A stretch of DNA of 5,052 nucleotides from UBA4844 sp050943255. Lineage in GTDB: Bacteria; Bacillota; Syntrophomonadia; Syntrophomonadales; Syntrophomonadaceae. Below the pieces are notes generated by a model, which saw only the letters and a program-made list of their open reading frames with translations, was not told where the DNA came from and ran no database searches. Position numbers and translations under genes: made by a program. Location: positions 1 to 5,052 of the forward strand of contig JBMNOV010000091.1 in the NCBI GenBank assembly GCA_050943255.1, read 5' to 3'. Within the stretch, counting starts at the first letter, position 1. Each line of letters starts with the position of its first letter. Shown here one piece after another: positions 1-5,052 of this stretch.

Positions 1-885
1 AGGCCTATTTTTGGTTTCAATAAATATTTTGGATATATAAATACCGATAATTCCAATAAAGGAAATAATTAATCCACCAATAAACCATACTGAAACAATC
101 AGTGAGGTCCATCCGATAAGAGATTGCCCATAAAACACTTTTCTAACTATTAAATATAGAATATAAATAGATGATATAAGTGTCATAATCATACCTAAAT
201 TAAAGATTAGCAACAATGGTTTGTTACTAAATGAGGTAATGGCATTAATTGCAATTGCTACTTTGTTTTTAAGCTTATATGTTGTTTTACTTGTGGAGTG
301 CTTATCAACTTCAACAGCAATTTGATTGAATCCTGTAATATACCAGATCCCTGCTAAAAATAGTTCTTGTTCTCTAAATTGTAATAAGCTATCAACATAT
401 CGACGTTTCATTAACCGTGCTGTTATTACATTTCTAGGTATATCTATTTCCGATAAATAATTTATAAAGAGATAAAAAACTTCGCCAGAACACTTTTCAA
501 AAAAACTACCCTTCCTACTTTTTTGAACACCAAAAACAACATCGCAATCTTCTTCAGTTAAGCTGGAATAAAATAATGGTAATAATTCTGGTTCTTCTTC
601 AAGATCACAATCGATTAGAAAAACCAGGTCACCAGAAGTATATGAAAGTCCGGTCATAATAGCTTTGTGATGCCCAAAGTTTCTCGATAGATCCACAACA
701 ATTACCTGTTTATCTCGCTCGGATAATTCTATTGCCTTCTGTAAGGATAGATCCGGTGAGCCATCATTGACAAGAATAATCTCATAATCGCTAGTTATCT
801 TTTGGGCTTCTATTTTGCACCTCTGATAAAACTCTTCTAGGTAGGCTTCTGACCAGTACATTGTGGTCACAATTGATAGTTTCAC
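1..885 (-). CDS. GT2 glycosyltransferase, DPM1/GtrB-like, membrane-anchored (3' end outside window)
   Basis: An open frame of 295 codons from a GTG at 885 to the window edge with no stop. The GT-A catalytic domain shows VNDGSPD (39-45, nucleotide binding), SRNFGHHKAIMTGL (67-80) and LIDCDLEEEPE (90-100) with the metal-binding DxD as Asp92-Cys-Asp94. FLAGIWYITGFNQ lies at roughly 195-207. After ITSFSNKPL (216-224), typical of this subfamily, come two hydrophobic segments at about 223-247 and 259-285, which would anchor the enzyme in the inner membrane with the catalytic domain in the cytoplasm. The frame leaves the window at FIETKNRP, normally close to the end, so perhaps 10-30 residues are missing. 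Relatives transfer a sugar to undecaprenyl or dolichyl phosphate, or act in glycan assembly. Donor and acceptor cannot be read from the sequence; a sugar made by this cluster is a reasonable guess. Confidence 0.9.
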   Translation of the reverse strand, partial: MKLSIVTTMYWSEAYLEEFYQRCKIEAQKITSDYEIILVNDGSPDLSLQKAIELSERDKQVIVVDLSRNFGHHKAIMTGLSYTSGDLVFLIDCDLEEEPELLPLFYSSLTEEDCDVVFGVQKSRKGSFFEKCSGEVFYLFINYLSEIDIPRNVITARLMKRRYVDSLLQFREQELFLAGIWYITGFNQIAVEVDKHSTSKTTYKLKNKVAIAINAITSFSNKPLLLIFNLGMIMTLISSIYILYLIVRKVFYGQSLIGWTSLIVSVWFIGGLIISFIGIIGIYISKIFIETKNRP

Positions 886-1587
886 TTATGCAAAACTCCT
901 CATATATTGTGTTGCCATTGAACCAGTATTAAAAATTAAATCCAAAATAGTTACCCTGTGTTCGAATGGATCATATAACTGCGGATATTCTTTATATCCA
1001 CTGTAATCCATATAGGAAACAGTAACACCATGTTGGATAAAAACAGATTCATTTAAATAGGCTTTAGCTGCAGGTCCGGATAGATAATTATCTGCTCCTG
1101 CTTTCTGGCATATTCGAAGCAGTCTAAAAGTACTATCAGATTCATGTACTCCATAGTCCATCGACCAGGAAATACGAGTTGAAATATTTAATATATCACA
1201 GATGAGTTTGATAAATTCATAATTGATTTTACTCAAAAACGGTTCATCTGCACATTGGGTATATATTTTTTTAAGTTGAGTTTCATAATTCTTAAAATAG
1301 GCTGCTTTAGAGTAATTATGTACTAGAGTATTCCAATGTTTTTCGGCCCAGGATGGATCCGCAGTTTTGGTATCACAAATACGCTGAGTATACTTACTTT
1401 TGCTAACTACCGGAATGGTTAACCACTTCAAGCCGGCAGCAGTCTTAATCACATTTCTGTTGCGCCAATCTCTCTTAGTATATTGCACATCATCAAACAG
1501 GATAAATTCATCTACCATGTTGATTATGTCAAAATAACCCTTCCAAGGAATATAGTTTGATTGTAGGATAGCAACTGTTTTAGTCAT
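886..1587 (-). CDS. WbqC-like family protein, function unknown
   Basis: A complete 233-residue protein recognisable as the WbqC-like family, about the usual family length. The N-terminus VAILQSNYIPWKGYFDII (5-22) and then FDDVQYTKRDWRNRN (31-45) and WLTIPV (55-60) match the family's conserved pattern. YLSGPAAKAYL (168-178) and a C-terminal ILDLIFNTG (214-222) are also typical. No signal peptide or membrane segment is visible, so it is probably cytoplasmic. The family is repeatedly found in O-antigen and capsule clusters, often near nucleotide-sugar genes, but to my knowledge its reaction is not firmly established. Its place directly after rfbA-rfbB suggests a role in making or transferring the dTDP-sugar; this is inference from position only. 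The TAA stop abuts the next gene's GTG start with no gap. Confidence 0.9.
   Translation of the reverse strand: MTKTVAILQSNYIPWKGYFDIINMVDEFILFDDVQYTKRDWRNRNVIKTAAGLKWLTIPVVSKSKYTQRICDTKTADPSWAEKHWNTLVHNYSKAAYFKNYETQLKKIYTQCADEPFLSKINYEFIKLICDILNISTRISWSMDYGVHESDSTFRLLRICQKAGADNYLSGPAAKAYLNESVFIQHGVTVSYMDYSGYKEYPQLYDPFEHRVTILDLIFNTGSMATQYMRSFA
896..900 (-). promoter_or_regulatory. Ribosome binding site of the GT2 gene, inside the WbqC-like gene
   Basis: AGGAG on the coding strand, 10 nt before the GTG at 885-883, within the last codons of the WbqC-like gene. It supports the GTG as start: the codons from GTG read VKLSIVTTMY, the expected first beta strand of a GT2 fold. Confidence 0.65.
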
Positions 1588-1594
1588 ACTCGGT

Positions 1595-1598
1595 CTCC
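1595..1598 (-). promoter_or_regulatory. Ribosome binding site of the WbqC-like gene
   Basis: GGAG on the coding strand, 7 nt before the ATG at 1587. It lies in the 44-nt gap after the restored rfbB stop and supports this start over a GTG at 1656, which would overlap the end of rfbB and add 23 residues unlike the family N-terminus. Confidence 0.7.
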
Positions 1599-1631
1599 AT
1601 ACTTTAATTTGTTCTATACCCCATGTATTAG

Positions 1632-2680
1632 TTAGCGAATACGATCCAAATACCACTCCACCGTTTTCTTTATACCGCTCTCAAAATTCTCTTCTGCCTG
1701 CCAACCCAGTTCTGTTTCTATTTTAGTGACATCGATGGCATAGCGGCGGTCATGACCAGGACGATCCGGAACAAAGGTGATTAGTTGTTGATAGGATTTA
1801 AGTCCGGCGATATTTTTTTTGCAGACGCTATAGTGTCCAAAATCTCACATATAGTCTTAGCTATATGAATATTTTCGCGTTCGTTTTTGCCGCCAATATT
1901 ATAACTTTCACCTGTTCGTCCCTTATGATAAACCAAGTCAATTCCTTTACAGTGATCCAAAACATAGAGCCAATCACGAACATTATTACCATCGCCATAA
2001 ATAGGGATTTTATCCAGGTTCAGGGCTTTTCCAATTATGGTAGGAATAAGCTTTTCACTGTGCTGCTTGGGTCCATAATTATTAGAACAGTTGGTGATTA
2101 CGTTATTCATACCGTAGGTTTTGTAATAGCTCCGTACAATCATATCGGCACTGGCTTTACTAGCACTGTACGGACTATTGGGGGTATATGGAGTTTGTTC
2201 AGTAAATAATCCGGTTTCACCCAGGCTGCCGTATACTTCATCAGTAGATATGTGATGGAAACGACTGTTCTCATAACCAGGTCTGCACATACCCGGTGCT
2301 TCCATCCAATAATTGCGGGCTACATCAAGTAAGGTAAAGGTGCCTTCAACGTTGGTTTTAATAAATACATCCGGATCAGCGATGGAATTATCTACATGGG
2401 ATTCAGCAGCAAAGTGAATGACACCGCGAATATCATATTGGTTAAAAAGGTATTCCACCAAACCCCGGTTGCAGATATCGCCTTTTACCAGTTGGTAGCG
2501 GGGATTATTTGCTACCTCGGTTAGGTTATCAAGATTTGCAGCATAGGTTAATTTGTCCAGATTAATAATATGATAGTAAGGGCATTTTTCTAAAAAATAT
2601 GGAATAAAGTTTGAGCCGATAAAACCTGCTCCTCCGGTAACCAGTATGTAAAGTGGTTTTTCAGGCAAGGTGTTTTTCAT
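1632..2680 (-). pseudogene. rfbB: dTDP-glucose 4,6-dehydratase (RfbB/RmlB), interrupted by a one-base frameshift
   Basis: RfbB converts dTDP-glucose to dTDP-4-keto-6-deoxyglucose using bound NAD+. Visible features of this extended SDR protein: GGAGFIGSN (residues 16-24, NAD-binding), FAAESHVDNS (90-99), STDEVYG (145-151, with the catalytic Thr-Asp-Glu), YSASK (171-175, catalytic Tyr and Lys), then NNYGPKQHSEKLIP and GDGNNVRDWLYV. As written, the frame shifts after about residue 289 at a run of eight A and ends at a TAA at 1781-1783, giving 299 residues. One added A (or a -1 shift) continues through the family's C-terminal DRPGHDRRYAID (306-317) and a GWQAEENFESGI segment to a TAA at 1632-1634, for 349 residues, the usual length. 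The C-terminal part shows no decay, so the lesion is recent, a sequencing error, or recoded. Start: ATG at 2680, with AGG 11 nt upstream; a GTG at 2686 (spacing 5) is an alternative adding two codons. The start lies inside the rfbA tail. Confidence 0.9.
1813..1820 (-). repeat. A8 homopolymer at the rfbB frameshift
   Basis: Eight consecutive A on the coding strand (T on the plus strand). The zero frame reads GCA AAA AAA ATA, so the run includes an in-phase A AAA AAA heptamer, the form that permits -1 ribosomal slippage. Nine A, or a -1 slip, would restore the full RfbB frame. I see no strong Shine-Dalgarno-like stimulator just upstream and no obvious hairpin just downstream, so programmed recoding is possible but not favoured over an indel. 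Confidence 0.85.
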
Positions 2681-3596
2681 AATCACTATGACCTGCTTTC
2701 GTGTATTTTTTCCCCCACAAAGGACGTAAGGGGCTATTTGCAATTTCTATCAGGTATTGGCCGTATTCGTTATTTTTCATTGTTTCTCCCAGCGATAGGA
2801 GTTCATCTTTGCCTATATAGCCCATATAGTAAGCTATTTCTTCAGGACAGGCGATCTTGAATCCTTGACGGTTTTGCAAGGTTTCTATAAATTGGGTGGC
2901 TTGAATCAATGAGTCAAAAGTGCCAGTATCCAGCCAAGCAAATCCCCTGCCGAGAACTTCTACATTGAGCAGATTATTGTGTAGATATACACAATTTACA
3001 TCAGTTATTTCCAGTTCGCCCCGGGATGAAGGTTTTATGCTTTTAGCAATTTGTATTACATCATTATCATAAAAATAAAGTCCGGTAACGGCATAGTCTG
3101 ATTTTGGTTGTCTGGGCTTTTCTTCCAGAGAAATGGCTCGGTTTTGTTCATCAAATTCTACTACGCCAAATTGGCGTGGGTCTTTTACTCTATAGGCAAA
3201 TATGGTTGCTCCTTTTTCCCGATCAGCAGCACGCCTCAACATAGGGGTAAAGGCTTGTCCATAAAATATGTTATCTCCTAAAATCATAGCCACCCGATCA
3301 TTTCCGACAAATTGTTCTCCAATGATAAAGGCCTGCGCTAGTCCATCCGGTGAAGGTTGTACTGCATAGGACAATTCTAATCCCCACTGGTGCCCATCCC
3401 CAAGCAGCTGTCGAAAACGCGGAGTGTCTTCAGGAGTGGAAATGATTAATATTTCCCTTATACCGGATAACATCAAAACAGACAAAGGATAATAAATCAT
3501 AGGTTTATCATAAATGGGTAGTAGTTGCTTCGAGACACACCGAGTGAGCGGAAATAAGCGAGTACCGCTACCTCCTGCTAAGATTATGCCTTTCAT
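2661..3596 (-). CDS. rfbA: Glucose-1-phosphate thymidylyltransferase (RfbA/RmlA)
   Basis: Makes dTDP-glucose and pyrophosphate from dTTP and glucose 1-phosphate in the cytoplasm, the entry step to dTDP-deoxysugars. The 311-residue protein begins MKGIILAGGSGTRLFPLT, the nucleotide-binding signature (GGSGTR at 8-13), with Lys23-Gln24 following. Other recognisable family segments are QPSPDGLAQAF (80-90), LGDNIFYG (106-113, with metal-binding Asp108), EEKP (158-161), GLYFYD (172-177), GELEITDVN (193-201) and WLDTGT (221-226, probable second metal-binding Asp223). The family core ends near NNEYGQYL, about residue 282; some 25 further residues (PLRPLWGKKYTKAG and beyond) run on to a TGA that overlaps rfbB by 20 nt. 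Many RfbA proteins are about 290 residues, so this tail is slightly long. The gene starts 23 nt after the WlbA-like stop. Its partner is rfbB, immediately downstream. Confidence 0.96.
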   Translation of the reverse strand: MKGIILAGGSGTRLFPLTRCVSKQLLPIYDKPMIYYPLSVLMLSGIREILIISTPEDTPRFRQLLGDGHQWGLELSYAVQPSPDGLAQAFIIGEQFVGNDRVAMILGDNIFYGQAFTPMLRRAADREKGATIFAYRVKDPRQFGVVEFDEQNRAISLEEKPRQPKSDYAVTGLYFYDNDVIQIAKSIKPSSRGELEITDVNCVYLHNNLLNVEVLGRGFAWLDTGTFDSLIQATQFIETLQNRQGFKIACPEEIAYYMGYIGKDELLSLGETMKNNEYGQYLIEIANSPLRPLWGKKYTKAGHSDYEKHLA

Positions 3597-3605
3597 TGGT
3601 GCTAA

Positions 3606-3612
3606 CTCCTTT
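3606..3612 (-). promoter_or_regulatory. Ribosome binding site of rfbA
   Basis: AAAGGAG on the coding strand, 9 nt before the ATG at 3596. This selects the ATG over a TTG at 3617, which lies upstream of the site, would add seven residues and would fall before the usual RfbA N-terminus MKGIILAGG. Confidence 0.8.
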
Positions 3613-3619
3613 TTCAAAA

Positions 3620-4630
3620 TTATGATTTACTTTGATTAATATTGGTTCTATATATTTTCTCTAATAAGAATAGTGATTTTCTTCCTTCCACACCATCGCT
3701 GGTTGGTTTCGTTTCACCTTTCAGGGTGCCTATAACATTACTGTAATAGTCAACATGACCAAATCCATATACTGAAGTTGGATTAGTGTTTGATTGTTCA
3801 ACTTCGGAATCATAATCCTTTGTATCAGCAAATTCCCAATATTCAATTTTATTCATGGAAGTGCCGCCAATGCGCACGGTTCCATTTTCCCCTAATATCG
3901 TTATTGACCCTTCCAGGTTTTGAGGGTAGGTTAGCATTGTTACATTTATACTACCAATTGCACCGTTTTCAAACCTAATAATGGCTGAACCAGTATCTTC
4001 TACCTCTATGTTTCTGGCTAGAGTAGCTGTTATCGATTTTACTTCTTTTATAGGGCCACCGAACCATTGGACCATGTCTACATAATGTGATGCCTGGTTC
4101 ATAAATGCGCCTCCATCTAGTGCCCAGGTGCCACGCCAAGGGGCCATATCGTAGTATTCCTGGGGGCGAGTCCAAAAGACATTGGAAGTTATCATGTATA
4201 TTTTACCAAAACGTCCTTCTTCAAAGGCTCTTCTTAATAATTGAATAGACGGATTGAGTCGATTCTGCAAGACAACAAAAAGCTTTACACCTGCTTTTTT
4301 ACAGGCATTTATCAATTGATCTGCCTCATTTAGCCTGCAGGCCATAGGTTTTTCAGTTAATACGTGTTTACCAGCTTGGGCTGCTTGGATACCGTGAACT
4401 GGGTGCAGACCTGAGGGGGTGCAGATGGAGATCAAGTCTATCTTGGGATCTGATAACATTTCTTTATAATCAGTTGTCCACATGGGAATATTATATTTTT
4501 CAGAAGCCTCTCGGGCGCGTTCTTCTATTATATCACAGCAAGCAATGCACCTGGCATCGGACTGCTGGGCTATAGCTTCAAAGTGGTTTTTTGAGATTCG
4601 GCCACAGCCAATTAGACCAATATTAAACAT
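3620..4630 (-). CDS. wlbA: Gfo/Idh/MocA oxidoreductase, probable UDP-GlcNAc-uronate 3-dehydrogenase (WlbA/WbpB-like)
   Basis: A complete 336-residue protein of normal family length. The N-terminal Rossmann domain starts directly with FNIGLIGCGRIS (residues 2-13, nucleotide-binding glycines). CTPSGLH (70-76) and the family's catalytic EKP (Glu93-Lys94-Pro95) follow. The central region QNRLNPSIQLLRRA, the segment around residues 150-160 (NVFWTRPQEYY), WRGTW (165-169) and DGGAFMNQASHYVD (172-185) resemble what I know of WlbA/WbpB more than generic family members; Asp172 and His182 are likely active-site residues. WlbA-type enzymes oxidise C3 of UDP-2-acetamido-2-deoxyglucuronate to the 3-keto sugar, which a PLP aminotransferase then aminates. 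The upstream UDP-sugar 6-dehydrogenase would supply that uronate, which supports the assignment. Start chosen at the ATG at 4630, which has a strong AAGGAG. Family certain; exact substrate inferred from motifs and neighbour. Confidence 0.87.
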   Translation of the reverse strand: MFNIGLIGCGRISKNHFEAIAQQSDARCIACCDIIEERAREASEKYNIPMWTTDYKEMLSDPKIDLISICTPSGLHPVHGIQAAQAGKHVLTEKPMACRLNEADQLINACKKAGVKLFVVLQNRLNPSIQLLRRAFEEGRFGKIYMITSNVFWTRPQEYYDMAPWRGTWALDGGAFMNQASHYVDMVQWFGGPIKEVKSITATLARNIEVEDTGSAIIRFENGAIGSINVTMLTYPQNLEGSITILGENGTVRIGGTSMNKIEYWEFADTKDYDSEVEQSNTNPTSVYGFGHVDYYSNVIGTLKGETKPTSDGVEGRKSLFLLEKIYRTNINQSKS

Positions 4631-4636
4631 TAGCTT

Positions 4637-4642
4637 CTCCTT
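4637..4642 (-). promoter_or_regulatory. Ribosome binding site of the WlbA-like gene
   Basis: AAGGAG on the coding strand, 6 nt before the ATG at 4630. Its first two bases are part of the upstream gene's TAA stop, consistent with coupled translation. It decides the start: a longer frame beginning at 4675 would add 15 residues, overlap the dehydrogenase gene and precede the usual N-terminal Rossmann strand. Confidence 0.8.
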
Positions 4643-5052
4643 AAAGTAATTCAATATTTTCTCTATTTGGTACATTTTTCATGGCATTTTTGGTATCGAA
4701 TATGTATTTGGCGTTTTGTTGGACAAAATTGTAGTCAATACCTTTAGAATGGTTGGTGGTTATTACTACTATATCAGCGTTCTGTATTGTATCAACTGTT
4801 AGTTCGGATAGGCCCCTTCTTATCTGCCCTTTTTCTTTATATTCACTAATAAAAGGGTCGTAGAATTCTATATAAGACCCGACTTTTTCAAATTCATTTA
4901 TTACCCTAATAGCTGGGCTCTCTCTATAATCATCGATATCGCCTTTATAAGCTACTCCTATAATAAGTACTTTGGCTCCATTTAAGGCTTTTTTAAAACG
5001 GTTTAATATTTTCCCAGCCCGTTCTACGGTATATTCAGGCATACGGTCGTTT
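4641..5052 (-). CDS. UDP-N-acetylglucosamine/mannosamine 6-dehydrogenase, C-terminal part (5' end outside window)
   Basis: The last 136 residues of a nucleotide-sugar dehydrogenase of the UDP-glucose/GDP-mannose dehydrogenase family; the N-terminal NAD-binding domain and the catalytic cysteine lie beyond position 5052. The reading frame is open to the window edge, where the visible protein begins NDRMPEY, the family's conserved segment at the end of the central domain. An ATG at 5042 falls inside this motif and is not the real start. The UDP-binding C-terminal domain follows, with the hallmark GVAYKGDIDDYRESPA near 4958-4911 and a later FYDP. Family members oxidise the C6 hydroxyl of a UDP-sugar to a carboxylate with two NAD+ in the cytoplasm. 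The neighbouring WlbA-like gene makes UDP-GlcNAc the likeliest substrate (WbpA-type), but UDP-ManNAc or UDP-glucose cannot be excluded from this fragment. It ends in TAA, 10 nt before the next start. Confidence 0.88.
   Translation of the reverse strand, partial: NDRMPEYTVERAGKILNRFKKALNGAKVLIIGVAYKGDIDDYRESPAIRVINEFEKVGSYIEFYDPFISEYKEKGQIRRGLSELTVDTIQNADIVVITTNHSKGIDYNFVQQNAKYIFDTKNAMKNVPNRENIELL

Noticed and set aside
1588..1631. 44-nt gap checked for a promoter or terminator
   Set aside because: There is no clear hairpin followed by a T-run and no convincing -35/-10 pair; it contains only the ribosome binding site of the WbqC-like gene.
1640..1780. Segment between the early rfbB stop and the WbqC-like gene, considered as non-coding space or a separate small gene
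   Set aside because: In the -1 frame it encodes the conserved RfbB C-terminus, so it is the rest of rfbB.
1865..2209. Plus-strand open frame of 114 codons
   Set aside because: It lies entirely opposite the conserved rfbB coding sequence, resembles no protein I know, and is best explained as an antisense shadow.
3790..3978. Plus-strand open frame of 62 codons
   Set aside because: It is antisense to the WlbA-like gene, with no recognisable motif.
3975..4175. Minus-strand open frame of 66 codons in another frame of the WlbA-like gene
   Set aside because: The overlapping frame encodes the highly conserved WRGTW and DGGAFMNQASHYVD region, so this is an out-of-frame shadow.
4535..4549. Cys-rich CIACCD near the N-terminus of the WlbA-like protein, considered as a metal site
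   Set aside because: It sits at the second beta strand of the Rossmann fold, ending in the Asp expected for NAD ribose binding; the cysteines look incidental.

Overview
The window is a stretch of a surface-polysaccharide (O-antigen, capsule or S-layer glycan type) biosynthesis cluster. All six genes lie on the minus strand, so transcription runs from position 5052 toward position 1. They are packed with gaps of 0 to 44 nt or a 20-nt overlap, and I see no internal terminator or obvious promoter, so they look like part of one operon that continues past both ends of the window. Moderately low GC and AGGAG/GGAG-type ribosome binding sites suggest a Firmicute, perhaps a clostridium-like organism. 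That is an inference only; no taxonomic marker is present.

Layout in transcription order: (1) 5052-4641, the C-terminal end of a UDP-sugar 6-dehydrogenase of the UDP-GlcNAc/UDP-ManNAc dehydrogenase type; (2) 4630-3620, a Gfo/Idh/MocA oxidoreductase closely resembling WlbA/WbpB, the UDP-GlcNAc-uronate 3-dehydrogenase; (3) 3596-2661, RfbA, glucose-1-phosphate thymidylyltransferase; (4) 2680-1632, RfbB, dTDP-glucose 4,6-dehydratase, interrupted by a one-base frameshift in a run of eight A (coding strand, 1813-1820); (5) 1587-886, a WbqC-like family protein of unknown biochemical role; (6) 885-1, a GT2 glycosyltransferase of the DPM1/GtrB-like type with two C-terminal membrane segments, cut by the window edge.

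Together the genes point to two activated sugars. Genes 1 and 2 fit the first steps toward a UDP-2,3-diamino-uronic acid (UDP-GlcNAc to its uronate, then to the 3-keto sugar); the aminotransferase and acetyltransferase expected next are not in the window. Genes 3 and 4 make dTDP-4-keto-6-deoxyglucose. No rfbC or rfbD follows, so the end product may be an amino-6-deoxyhexose rather than rhamnose, unless those genes lie elsewhere. The membrane-anchored GT2 enzyme would use an activated sugar at the inner membrane face.

No intergenic space exceeds 44 nt. I found no RNA gene, mobile element, CRISPR array or attachment site. The one clear anomaly is the rfbB frameshift. I do not see evidence of a previously undescribed system.
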